Part shown: in pieces, positions 12,801-23,165 of the stretch
How positions within the stretch are numbered: the stretch's first letter is position 1
How the letters are laid out: every line of letters begins with the position of its first letter
Source: Anaspis maculata
Lineage: Eukaryota > Arthropoda > Insecta > Coleoptera > Scraptiidae
Length of the DNA: 64,000 nt
Reading direction: 5' to 3'
NCBI GenBank assembly: GCA_949128115.1
Contig: OX421967.1
Span: 22,894,635 to 22,958,634, forward strand
Position numbers and translations under genes: made by a program
The notes under the pieces: generated by a model
Databases searched by the model: none
Seen by the model: the letters and a program-made list of their open reading frames with translations, nothing else
What the model was told of the DNA's origin: nothing

Positions 12801-14034
12801 GAATAATAATATTATTTGCTAAATATAAAATGGAAAGCATTCCTACTTGAATCTCAATTCTACAATAATGAACTGCGAGTATATATTATGACGACTTTTT
12901 CTTTTTCTAAAATTAGCCATTTTTCACTTTTTTCTTTGCAAAACATTGATTTCCCGCGACTGTTGCTCAAATTTCCATCCAAGGTTGTCTGCTTTACAGG
13001 AAGTGCGGTTAGCAGAGCCGTTGACCCTTGCGAATTTTCGCGTTTTCAATTTTACTTCTACTTAAATGATTAATTCAAATTCTGGATGAAAAATTAAAAA
13101 TGGATACACGATTTGTTCATTTTTTTTCTCAAAAAATATGCCCTTGATTTTTTATTTCGTTTAGTCAGACTCATACATGGATAACTTCTCCACTTCATGA
13201 CTGTAGGACTGTATATCAAAACCCATGCGTATGGCGAGATTTGCGAAACTGTAACGAAAAAGCGGCATTTATGCAAATACAACCTCCACCCTTGCACCTC
13301 GAAGTCATTTCGCGGGACCCTGTACACAATAATTTCAAGCGCCACGAAGTTCGCCTTGTTTAGAATCGAACGATACGTCATTTTGGCATTAGTTTTGGCA
13401 TTAAGAGAGAATAAGTATTTCAAGCAAAATTAAACGATCTGGCACGATTTTCAAGCGATAGAGAAATCAACCGGGAAGTTTTCTTTTGGCATTCGTTTCT
13501 CACGAAATGAGGATCGCGAATAATTAGTCTCTTTTTAGAGAAACCGACCACCTATATCGTCTTGCACGTCTCCTTATTTATAATGCAGTACCGATCTGAA
13601 AGACATCACGGGCAGCAAATCACAGGAACGGTTTTCGGTTAGTTACGTAAAACGTCTTGTGTGCTTACGCTACTGTGTTGCTTTATTTTTAGTTTCCCAA
13701 TTTCATCGCACATCCATCTGAAAATATTTAGTAGGAATGTGGCGTTTCGTATCATCAAACAAACTGATTGATATACAACCTTTCGTTTCTTTTTCCCATG
13801 CAAACGTAAATAATTATGGAGACCCTGACCTCCGGTTTCACAACCATGTGGAGCGCGCTACACGTCTTGAGAAAGGGTTACGGAAGTTGGCAGTTGGTGC
13901 ATCCAGTATTCCAGGAATCGTTTTGATTTCCTTTTGGTTCGTGAACAGAAACTGACTTGCTAGAAAAATTCAGAGAGGAGTCCCACGATTCTTTCAGGCA
14001 GCGATTATTATTATTTTTTTAGTTACTTTATTGA
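12801..14034. other. Intergenic, no gene seen
   Basis: Overlapping 78- and 109-codon frames near 13094-13433 on opposite strands are not supported by domain or splice evidence. Confidence 0.4.
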
Positions 14035-14177
14035 TAGGCGCTTTCCTTTTACAACCCAAACTAAGTATTCTGACCTAAGTTGATGGTGGTGTCTCACTTC
14101 CGCTCATGTGATTTCTCGCTTTTTCTCTCTCTAACTTAGGTCAGATCAGTGAGTTTTGTGGTAAAAAAAAGCGCCTA
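14035..14177. mobile_element. 143-bp hairpin MITE
   Basis: Ends TAGGCGCTTTCC and AAAAGCGCCTA are inverted. An inner pair TGACCTAAGTT / AACTTAGGTCA lies inside. Confidence 0.65.
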
Positions 14178-14509
14178 ATGTAAACAACAATACATTCTAT
14201 GTAAATCGCGGCTCTTGAACAAAATTTTAACAAGTAAAGGTGAACTGGTTTTGGAATGAACTTTGCAAGTAAACTTCATGTCAACTGGGCTTATTAATGC
14301 AGGTGAGCTCACTCGGAAGCACTTGTTGAAAGCGACAAACCTACGCTTGCATAGGCTATTTCGTTTAGGCAGGCCGGCAGGTGCGCATGCGCAAGCGTGC
14401 CAAATTAAAAAGAACCGTACACATGTCAAATTTGAAATTAAATGGCAACACTGCATACCCTGTCTAACCCACTTACATCCAGTTCCACCAGCGAATTTAA
14501 TTGTTGTTA

Positions 14510-14674
14510 GCTAATTGAGATATTTTCTCTGATGGATTCTAGGTCAGTGCTGATTCATGACCACGGAAAATGCATACAAGATGTGATCTAAACATTTTTC
14601 CATAATCTTTTGTGAAACTGGTGTTTTCTGTGGTCACTAAGCCAATATTCACCAGAGAAAATGTCTCAATTAGC
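14510..14674. mobile_element. Nested MITE in the left arm
   Basis: Ends GCTAATTGAGATATTTTCTC and GAGAAAATGTCTCAATTAGC are inverted copies differing at about one position. It interrupts the left arm of the surrounding inverted repeat. Confidence 0.75.
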
Positions 14675-14818
14675 AAACATTGATTAAATTAAATGACAAC
14701 AAACACGCAAATATAGGTACATCTAGCGCCTTTTAGGGCAATATAGCGGTCACCTAGCTCGCATTTTCATGAAACAAAGCTCTCCGCCTACCACAGCATC
14801 AGACGGTCGAACCGAAAC

Positions 14819-14866
14819 TGCACAGACACGTGTTTCGCCCCTACTGGGCGCTCATCAGTGCGCGAG
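14819..14866 (-). ncRNA. Hammerhead ribozyme motif (minus strand)
   Basis: Reading the minus strand: CTGATGAG (14858-14851), stem II around loop AGTA with one mismatch, then CGAAAC, then ACGTGTC, giving a GUC cleavage triplet at 14827-14825. Stem I closes with GCGCA (14863-14859) paired to TGTGC (14824-14820): five pairs including one G-U. The invariant CUGAUGA and GAAA cores are both exact. Stem III is only about two pairs, as in small metazoan type I hammerheads. Confidence 0.7.
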
Positions 14867-15078
14867 CGTTCAGCTCAACCAACCGATGCTGTGGCAGTCA
14901 GAGAACTTATGGTAATATACACCTAAGAGGACTCCTAATATGTGAGTCCTCCAAGCGGCGCCATCTATCAAAGGCATTCCGCAGATGCTGTATTTCAAGG
15001 CATCAGGCATGCGAGGGAATTAACAGAATTCCACGTAAAGCAGCACTGTCGCCAAGAGCATTGATGGTAGGTGAACAC

Positions 15079-15208
15079 ATGTATACTCAAGCCGAGTAGA
15101 GCAATGTTAAAAGACAACAAACACGCAAATATAAAGGCGCAATATTCATTTATATTTGCGTGTTTGTTGTCTTTTAACATTGCTCTACTCAGCTTGAGTA
15201 TACATGTG
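15079..15208. repeat. Near-perfect hairpin at the centre of the inverted repeat
   Basis: About 57-bp arms with almost complete identity, e.g. AGACAACAAACACGCAAATA at about 15112-15131 mirrored at about 15155-15175, around a 16-nt loop. The same GACAACAAACACGCAAATAT block also occurs at 14694, left of the left arm. Confidence 0.85.
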
Positions 15209-15550
15209 TACAGTTGCGGCCTCATAATAGTTTACACCGATGACAATCGTGTGGCCAAGCTCATTCAAAATCACGTCAAAATTGAATTAGCATGGCCACT
15301 CGATCGCCGTCGGTGTAAACTTTTATGAGGCCGCAACTTTACACCTACCATCGATGCTCTTGGCGACGGTGTTGCTTTACGTGGAATTCTGTTGATTCCC
15401 TCGCATGCCTGATGCCTTGAAATACAGCATCTGCGGAATGCCTTTGATAGATGGCGCCGCTTGGAGGACTCACATATTAGGAGTCCTCTTGGGTGTATAT
15501 TACCATGAGCTCTCTGACTGCCACAGCATCGGATGGTTGAGCTGAATGCC

Positions 15551-15600
15551 TGCGCACTGATGAGCCCCCAGTAGGGGCGAAACACGTGTCTGACCGTCTG
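15551..15600 (+). ncRNA. Hammerhead ribozyme motif (plus strand)
   Basis: CTGATGAG at 15557-15564, stem II GCCCC / GGGGC (15564-15568 and 15574-15578, perfect), GAAAC at 15579-15583, then ACGTGTC ending in the GUC triplet at 15588-15590. Stem I is damaged: compared with the minus-strand copy about 15 nt after the cleavage site are missing, leaving only two adjacent stem I pairs. Core catalytic positions are intact. Confidence 0.65.
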
Positions 15601-15701
15601 ATGTTGTGGTAGTCGGAGAGTTTTGTTCCAATGATTAAATTCGCTAGTGGAACTGGATCTTAGATACTCGTTCCTGGCTGTAACTGTCATTACTCATTAG
15701 T

Positions 15702-15990
15702 AGATAATTTTTGGGCGTGCAACGGTGGTGGGGGGGACAACCTTGACAGGTCATTGACCCCTGACCTTGACCTTGACCTCGAATTTGACCTTGACCTTGA
15801 AAGTTCATTGACCTTTGACCTTTGACTTTTGACCTTTGACCTTTCACATTTGACCTTTGACCTTTGACCTTTGACCCCTGACCTTGACCTTTGACCCTGA
15901 CCTTGACAGGTCATTGACCTTTGACCTCGACCTTGACCTTACCCTTGAAAGTTCATCCACCCAAACAGGTGGTGGGGGGAGCAAGCGGGA
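15702..15990 (+). repeat. Interspersed repeat with TGACCT array, copy 1
   Basis: Starts GTAGATAATTTTTGGGCGTG and runs into a dense TGACCT array (about 15746-15948), then a G-rich GGTGGTGGGGGG stretch. The same start sequence ends the second copy at 24204-24335 in reverse orientation. By eye there are roughly 18 TGACCT hexamers plus two inverted AGGTCA. Spacing is mainly 0 or 1 nt, so the reverse strand reads AGGTCAAAGGTCA (DR1) and AGGTCAAGGTCA. No coding. Confidence 0.85.
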
Positions 15991-16070
15991 AGAGCTATAT
16001 GGAGTGGGAACGCAACCTCAGAGAAATTGATATATACACCTAATGCCCTATACCAACGCAAACTCCAGAC

Positions 16071-16463
16071 ATGTGTATGCCAGAGATCGTGTGGAAAATT
16101 GTGCTACATGAGTTCCAAGGGGGTGCACGTATTGTTGTACTTAGTGTGGGTCAACCCTCTCCACGAAAAATTACAGTGCACTTCAAAACAAATACGCAAT
16201 CTCAGTTCGTGTGTGAACTAATCATAGGTGAAGATGTAGAACTAGGGGATTGTATACAAATCCAGTTCCATAAAAGCAGCATACAACATCAAGCCTCTGG
16301 AAGGGAGATGTACCTGTGGGGTTTCCAGTATTTCGTAGATGAATTCGAAGTGGATCTACTCTCTACAAATGACGCATGTGAACGAGGTAACATCCAAACA
16401 ACATACACAGTGTGCCAGTATGATGATGGTGTATACGTGCCCTTGGGGAGCGCAGAGGAATAA
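16071..16463 (+). CDS. Unrecognised 130-codon ORF in decayed block
   Basis: An uninterrupted frame from ATG at 16071 to TAA at 16463. The product is mixed-charge and non-repetitive, with motifs such as LHEFQGGARIVVLSVGQPSP near residue 12 and an acidic middle (GEDVELGDC). It has no signal peptide or membrane segment. The ORF is followed within 4 kb by further plus-strand coding-like stretches with internal stops. I cannot assign a family. It could be a surviving gene fragment of an integrated large DNA element or virus, or a chance frame. The position next to similar-style decayed frames is the main reason to list it. Confidence 0.35.
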   Translation: MCMPEIVWKIVLHEFQGGARIVVLSVGQPSPRKITVHFKTNTQSQFVCELIIGEDVELGDCIQIQFHKSSIQHQASGREMYLWGFQYFVDEFEVDLLSTNDACERGNIQTTYTVCQYDDGVYVPLGSAEE

Positions 16464-16601
16464 AACGTGTGCAGCGTGAACAGTTGTTTTCGTCAGTGAG
16501 AAAAAACCGAAATCCAGAAAGAATGTGAACGGTGTATAGACGGAAACTGTGCATAGAAAGTACCGAATATTGTCAGCTAGACTCACTACAAATGTGAATT
16601 C

Positions 16602-17305
16602 GACATGGGTGATCAAGATTTCTTTTCTCCGAAATTAGAAGTGGACACAACACTCCACCCTGCCAACTTGATTAAACACCGAATGATGGATGAGGATAGT
16701 TAGTTTCTATCTACCGGTGAATATTTTAAAGTTGTAATGGTACGAGATGTAACCGAATATATCGGATTTGTTTACCGCTACTGTAACAACAGAGGTCCTT
16801 TTTGTCATGGAGCTTACGCCAACTGGATACCAGTTTAACGTCACCCTGAAGCAAGGCATTCACCCAATAGATTCAAACACTGAAAAAAATCCAACAATCA
16901 CACGAAAACCTAAATCCCTTCATATCAGGATATAGTTGGGAGTCTTCGAACGCAGGTGACAGCGATAAATTCATAGTGACACTGCATCTAGCGATTAAAT
17001 ATGATTACCTGCAAACACCTAGTCCTGTTGAGATAATGATATACCATCAAAATGCTCGTCGATACAAAGTGCACCAAAACATCTCCAACCTTTCGAGTTA
17101 CAAGCTCTGTGAAGACATTGAAAACATTGAAAAACTATTCATTTTGCTCACAAGGCGATGTGAAAATCTAGAAAAATTTGAAAATTTACAAGTGATGAAA
17201 GAATGGTTGTGTAAATTTGAGGAAAACATGTTTCCAGCTTTTTATTACATGTCGAACAAGGTATGGACATGCATTAATAAAACAAACAGTATTCTAGATG
17301 CATAA
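16602..17305 (+). pseudogene. Degenerate coding stretch, unknown protein
   Basis: From ATG at 16602 one frame reads MGDQDFFSPKLEVDTTLHPA and on to 16700, stops at TAG, and continues coding-like to TAA near 16838. After a frame change, a 109-codon open frame covers 16976-17305 (SPVEIMIYHQNARRYKVHQ...). The second part is rich in K, E and N and could form helices. The pattern of in-frame stops plus a frameshift suggests decay of one or two genes. No family recognised. It lies in a plus-oriented run with 16071-16463. Confidence 0.35.
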
Positions 17306-17499
17306 TATATAGCTATTAAGTATATGTCTATGTAAATTTATAAAGAAACACATGTGAATAAAGAAAGAAACAAATAAATAGTAGTTATTTCCAACAGATG
17401 CAGCGGGGAGAGAGGAACCTTAAAGCAATTTTCCTCAAGCACACTCCACACATGCAACTAATGCACATATACGGTAAACAGAAAGAAATACCGTAAAAT

Positions 17500-19130
17500 T
17501 CTGCACACTACCAGGTGCCGCAGTGTTTACCACTCGTGATGTCAAAATTCGGGGTCCATTCCGATGTGTGTTATACCTGTCAGCTATAACTCACAATGTA
17601 CCTTGCATGCATACCGGCTATACCACCGACAATATAAGCTTCACATCAGTTTCCGAAAAAACTATGATCTCTGTGTGGTTGTTAAAAAAATATATCAAAG
17701 AAGTTTCTGGGATAGAGAGATATGAAGAATAATAAGAAGCGAAAAAAAGTTTGATAAGGATCGACTTGCGTGAATCAAAACTAACTGATACGTGAAAATT
17801 AAATCGTAAAATATGCCATGTGCTAGCAATCACCGGGCCACCGTCGTTCTGAGACAATAATAGGAGCACAAGCGCCCGCTTATGTGGTCAACCTTGGATA
17901 TGGTGTGCTAAAAACAAAAAAAAGTCATGTACCCGCAAGAGACCGCATACAAGTGTAAAAATCTGGTGAACTCACGCTTCTTCTTCTTCTCTCTCCGGAA
18001 GCTGTCGGAGGCATACTGGACCAGTTACTCATCATATTATATGTTCAATTTATACAACAATTTCTTATACAAGGAACCGTGTTATGCACACTTTTCAACA
18101 ACGTTCAATGCGCTCGATACGAAACACTCATTCGGTGGTATTTTGGTATGGAATAATATATTTGTCCTATTTTATTTTTGTATTTAATTTGATCAATTCT
18201 AACATCTAACAGGTTATCAGGTTATAGCAGACACTAACTAACCGAAACGAAGGAAGCAGAAGAGAAAGAGAAGGAAAAAAAATTCACGCGTAGGAGTGTG
18301 AGAAACAAACATTAATTAATGGTAATTCAAGTTTGTAATTTTGGTGATCAATAAAAAATGCCCTCGACCCTCAGGGTATTCGGAGTACTAGCAAACAATA
18401 AGACAGCTCCGAAATGTCCGGAAAAAAGCGGTTTCACTCAAGACTTAACCGAAACGTTTTTCACATATACCATTTAAGTCCAAAAATATCGGTTCTATGA
18501 CCTCCACATAACTCCTATTGACTTAATGTTGCCACCAAACAATCCACCACCCCCCGAAATTCATGGAAATGATGGTTTTCTGGCAGTTGTACGACTGATG
18601 TGGCTATTGTTCAAAAATTTAGCTGTCTTTTTTAGAAAAAAGGCGTTGTGCAGCACCCCACATCGATTTTTTCTCTGTCTCATCAGACAATCACTTTAAA
18701 CACTCTCAATGAAATGTATACCAAGTTTTAGTGCGTTAAGTATACGAATAAGCCGTATTCTTGTATTCTATCAACAACACTAATACTGTATACACTCAAT
18801 TATAGCATAAGTTTGCTCTAAGTATCTACTACTAATGATAATTGCATAAAAAGGCACAATTCCATGAATTAGATATAGTAGATAGAAATTCAGTTTTAGT
18901 GACGTGCGAGTGTAAAGAACCACCGCTTTCGAGGAACAGGCTACAAAAACGATACGCCGTTCAAGTATGAAGCATGGTATGAGGTGCCCGACATTAAGTT
19001 AAAACTGATGACTCCTGCTACATTTCTTCAGACTTTCCCCTCAACAAATCCAAACAATTGAATATTCTATAAGGAAAAAAAAAACCTCACATGGATAGAT
19101 ATACAATGAGTATGAGTTATGCCAGAAAAT
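17500..19130 (+). pseudogene. Further decayed plus-strand frames
   Basis: Separate coding-like pieces occur at 17523-17732, 17927-18187, about 18358-18650 (one in-frame TAA; includes YRFYDLHITPIDLMLPPNN) and about 18935-19120 (includes YEAWYEVPDIKLKLMTP). They share orientation and an amino-acid style unlike the repeat-derived frames elsewhere. I do not recognise the proteins. A captured large DNA transposon or endogenous DNA virus in decay is a possibility and is inference only. Confidence 0.3.
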
Positions 19131-20220
19131 CACTATCATGGAAAAATAATTAGAGTTACAGGAGAGTGGTGGATATAGAGGCATTCAATGTTTTTGTCAA
19201 TTTTTGATATATATCAGATATCACAAAGAGTTGATAGAAAGCTCAAAACCATCAACAAAAGATAGCAGAGATATCATAGCATGCATTTATTTCAGTATAA
19301 AGATAGTTGTAGAAAACATAGCCTTGCCCTATCTCAAAATGTAGCAATATAGCAAGAGATTGAATTCGAGTAGGTACCAATCGTTATCGGGAGAATATCC
19401 CCATAAACAAAAGAAAGTCACATGGGAAAACCCATAACACTCGTATCCAACAATTACAGGATACACATCATATGTTAAACATAACACACTAAGACCAGAA
19501 ACTGTTGAAGCTCCAAGAACTATATAGAAGCAGCAGTAGGTATACATGGTTTCTGATGAAATATCACTTATGTATAGTGTAAGGGTTGGTGATGCTACTA
19601 GCATCAGCCCAACACATAGTTGTGGTATAGTGATGGAACTGCACATGCACTTGAAAAGTTCCGAGTTCTGTAATTGGAATAGGTAGACATATAAGTTCAC
19701 TAAAAATTAACGCTGTCATGTACTAGTCTAGTAGGGAGGAATGAAACCAGTAAAGTGTGCTGTTACCTACCCCCAATAGGTTTACCACAAAGCGAGATAC
19801 TGAATGTTTATTTTTTTTCCACCTTCTCAACTAGCTAGCAATCTGCTCCACCCTGTTTTCATAGAAATTATTGTACGTTATGGTGATTTTCTCTAAAAGC
19901 TCAGTGGAGGGGTATATTAGCGGTTTTACTGAACTATGTACCATGGAAAAATCCATGAAAAGCTCTGGAAGGTAATTCATTTTATTGTTTCACAGTCTTA
20001 ACTACTGATCTAATACACTTCTATTTCGAATAATATTTTGTATATATGGTGACAATTTCCTCTGAAAGATCTGTTGAAGGGCAATGGACCCCGAATATAG
20101 CAAGATCCATGCCCCCGCGAACGTACAATGGTGTCTGTGGACTCCTGATATGCATATGAAGTGAAATAAATAAATAAAATAAATGTTTTCCTCTTTATCG
20201 AGTCCTCACCTCATAAGAGT
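19131..20220. other. No supported gene
   Basis: A 123-codon minus frame (19329-19700) is hydrophobic and Cys/Tyr-rich. The plus strand over the same bases also looks like broken coding sequence, so neither is firm. AATAAA-rich stretches lie near 20165-20185. Confidence 0.3.
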
Positions 20221-20224
20221 TTTT

Positions 20225-20378
20225 GTGCTTTATTATCAAGCGTACAAACTGTTGGAAAATCACTAATAAGCGCAAATCATGGACATGCACAACACCCAGA
20301 CAAGACCAGGAATCAAACCTGGGCCCTTTCGCACCACAGACGCCTGCTCACCCGCCTGTGCCACGGAGCCGTCTATAT
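20225..20378 (-). mobile_element. tRNA-derived SINE fragment
   Basis: On the minus strand the head reads GGCTCCGTGGCACAGGCGGG, containing an A-box-like TGGCACAGGCGG, followed by B-box-like GGTTTGATTCC about 45 nt later. This is internal RNA polymerase III promoter organisation. The sequence continues into a non-tRNA body. Confidence 0.6.
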
Positions 20379-21030
20379 GCATATAAAGTATCATTTCTAA
20401 AGAAATAAATAAGACCATCAGTGAATCTAAACGGTCCGTTAAGAAAATTTAGGTGAAACATTACTGAATGCAGGAATCAACATAGGAGTACTAACGCATC
20501 ACAGGTTTCCAGTTCCGATTATTGGTGATTTTTTGTCAAATATAGGCGTAATAGGGTAATTTGGGATCGGAAGTGGTATGCCCTCGGGTATGCCGGTTCT
20601 GGTTAATCATAGTTCTTTGAATCTCATATGCCAGTACCAGCCATCATATATCATACCAAAAATATATTTATTTCGCTGATGGTCTTTGACAATTACGAAC
20701 ATTTTACTTACGGAGCGTAATGACATAGGTCTGGAGGAGTAAACGCCACTATCAGTACCGTTGTTGTCCTGGTCGTCGTTGATACAGCTCTTTTTGATGT
20801 TAACGTCAGTAACATCCCTCCCCCCACCAAAAGAGTTTTTTACTACATAGCCCCGCTTTCCCCGTTAGGGATCTCATCAAGAACCAATTAATCAAAATCG
20901 TTGGGAAAAACCTCATGGTCTCAAGCTCTCTAAATATAGGCTAGGCTTCCCCTGCACTGAAACTGAGTCTATTGTGCTCATCTAGCCGCAAAGCGGTGTC
21001 TGGATGTTTGTAAATACCCATACCTGACTT

Positions 21031-22313
21031 CACGGGCGTGCCTAAGGGGGGGGTTTTGGGGGTTCAAACCCCCCCCATTGTAAAACGAACTCCCACTAGA
21101 TACAAATAGATTTAGATTTTGTCCAAAAAAAAAACTGCATGACAAAAAAAAATGCAAATCCCAGCAAGCGCGTGAAAATTGCCGTAGGTGATTTTTTAGA
21201 GCCCGCTGCCGGAGCAGTGCGCGCGTGGCGAGCTTTTTTTGCCGCCCGGCTGCTCGTTGCACACCTTCCAAGAACTGAAAATTTCGCATCCTGTAATTTT
21301 TTCAGAGAATCTTGTGGCTTCAATTTTTTACGGGCAACACATGATAGTGGTACATCGATCGTCATTTTCATAGACCAGTCAGTACTAGTATTACCTACTC
21401 TGCTGCTGCTGCAGTCCATTCGTTCACGGTGTCAGTGTCGATAAATGTAAAATATTAAATATTACTTGATAGGTAATATTAATTGTTAGGTACAGTTACA
21501 TTACCTATTGCCTATTGGATTGGTATTTATTTCATATTGCTTAAATTTTAGCTAACGAATGATGAAGCGGACTGCTCAACAGTCGATGTTAGGATTTTTA
21601 TCGAAAAAAACTAAAAAGTCTGAAGAGGAAGTCACGAATCAGAAGAATGTACCTCTTGAATGTGATCCTGTTCCAGGTATTATTTTTGAAATTTTTACAT
21701 TTTTCAAGCTATGGCTATAAAATATTTCACTTGGACAGGCCCCTCAAAGAGTACTGACACTGACAGTACTGACACTGGTACAATCTTGGTCAGCAACTTG
21801 GAGGTACATGATATTGGAAAATACATCTCTCACCCCCCAAGGAACGATGAAGAGAAGTTAAAAGCTCTGAAAGTACCTTGGACACCGCCAGAGACTTTCA
21901 AGTTCCCCGCCACTGGCAAAAGAAACCTTTCCTTCCAACGCAGTGAAACCCAGTGAAATTGTACATAAATTAGTTGTAAGAAGAAAGAGGCTCAATATAA
22001 TTCTTTAATAATTACTAAATCGTATAACAAGCATTTCCCATGATTTAAAGTTTTATTGTAGAAAATGTAGGTACAGGATGTTTGCGCGAAAATTCTACCT
22101 CCCACTGGGGAAGAATCCCCCCAAGAAAAATTTAGCGAAGGATATAATATATTTCGTTCAAAAGAGCTTTGAGCAGGAAGAGTAAAATTCAATACACAAC
22201 CAAAAAATTTTTTGCCTGCGGCACATTTTTGCTCGCTACGCTCGTCAATAAATCACCTTACGCCCGGCTCTGGATAGAACACCCCCCTTGGAAAAGCTAT
22301 AGGCACGCCCGTG
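21031..22313 (+). mobile_element. Non-autonomous hAT element with 8-bp TSD
   Basis: Terminal inverted repeats CACGGGCGTGCCTA (21031) and TAGGCACGCCCGTG (to 22313) are exact. The flanks are identical 8-bp duplications CCTGACTT (21023-21030 and 22314-22321), the hallmark of hAT transposition. Subterminal runs are C- or G-rich. The 1283-bp element encodes only an N-terminal transposase fragment, far short of a full hAT transposase, so it depends on a partner in trans. Confidence 0.93.
21559..21956 (+). CDS. hAT transposase N-terminal fragment, two exons
   Basis: Exons 21559-21676 and 21739-21956 join in frame across a 62-nt GT..AG intron to give 111 residues. It begins MMKRTAQQSMLGFL and is Lys-rich at first. 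It then carries a Ser/Thr/Asp linker, DIGKYI near the middle, and the motif WTPPETFKFPATGKRNLSFQ just before the stop. The last two motifs match the region that precedes the TTF-type zinc finger in ZMYM1-like/hAT transposases. The catalytic RNase H-like domain and the dimerisation region are absent. The truncated product could be a decoy or simply debris. Start chosen at the first of two adjacent ATGs. Confidence 0.75.
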
Positions 22314-22731
22314 CCTGACTTATCCAAATAACTACTTAACCTAGATAGGAATCCATCAAGGAAAACCACGGTCTCTTACACTTCAAAATTGATAACACTC
22401 CAGCGTATGCATACTACTGGAGCAATTCGACAGATCTAGTCTTTATTTTTATCGCGATTTTTACTTATTATTTACTTTAGTTTTTGAAGAAAGTCTTTCG
22501 TTTTCTAGAGGATTTGCAAATAAGGAAGGCTACATGATATATTCTTTACCAATTACGGGCTGTGATAAGTTCAAAATTTGAAATTATGATAATTTTTTTT
22601 TCAGGAATGCTATGACGTCGTATTTTACCGAATGCGTGTTAGGTGGTGCTATTAATAATAATTTTGTGAAACACCTCCTACATCAGGTTGATTTCATAGG
22701 TTTGAATATTCAACAGAGTATTTAACAATAA

Positions 22732-23070
22732 CAAGCCGGCGGTAGCTCAGCAGTTAAAGCGTTGGACTGTGAACCTAAGGGTAGTGACTTCTATACCACG
22801 GGTCAGCCGTAATGAAAAATTTACAGCTGGCGCCAACCTTTCCGGTAAGCGATCAACCCAGTCACTATAAATAATCGGGTACCTGCGCTCTATGTGTGCA
22901 AGGGGTGATAAGGCAGTTGTCTAAGGCGCGAGGCTTACCCCATCACCTCGGACCTCCAGGGATCCGTGACAATAGCCAGGTAGTGAACACAAAGAACGGA
23001 AGCTCTAGCCATCCGCTTTGTAAGCCAAGTTCCAAGTTCCTCAATTGGGTTCAAAGTCACACTATTATTC
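22732..23070 (+). mobile_element. tRNA-derived SINE with 8-bp TSD
   Basis: Head GCCGGCGGTAGCTCAGCAG carries an A-box-like segment; the B-box region is degenerate. The body extends about 270 bp. Direct repeats AACAATAA flank it (22724-22731 and 23071-23078), followed by an A-rich tail. Two short terminal frames inside are not genes. Confidence 0.6.
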
Positions 23071-23165
23071 AACAATAAAAATTGAAATCATGAGACAAAT
23101 TGTAACCAGTTTTATTATTGTAAATTTTGTTATAATTATGCTTATGAACATCATCATTTCTCGAT

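Larger units (their letters stand above)
14480..15660. mobile_element. Large inverted repeat with hammerhead cores (Penelope-like or retrozyme-derived candidate)
   Basis: The arms are about 300 bp and well matched: the left arm (about 14770-15065) is mirrored at about 15345-15627. Shared blocks include CTGCCACAGCATCGG-type sequence, AGGACTCCTAATATGTGAGT, ATAGATGGCGCCGC and TACGTGGAATTCTG. The outermost 30 bases of the right arm (AGTTCCACTAGCGAATTT) match 14480-14500, so the left arm is split by a nested MITE at 14510-14674 plus a little more sequence. Each arm carries a hammerhead-type core. Short frames through the arms are byproducts of the repeat. Family knowledge: hammerheads are found in terminal repeats of Penelope-like elements and in animal retrozymes. 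I see no reverse transcriptase here, so family assignment is inference. Confidence 0.7.

Noticed and set aside
13094..13433. Overlapping frames on both strands
   Set aside because: Neither shows a recognisable motif; mutual overlap suggests chance.
14830..15690. 89- and 139-codon frames with similar peptides
   Set aside because: They are the same repeat arm read on opposite strands, and one runs through a hammerhead core, so similarity reflects the inverted repeat.
15644..15914. Arg/Ser/Gln-rich frames
   Set aside because: Translation of the AGGTCA array in different frames, not protein.
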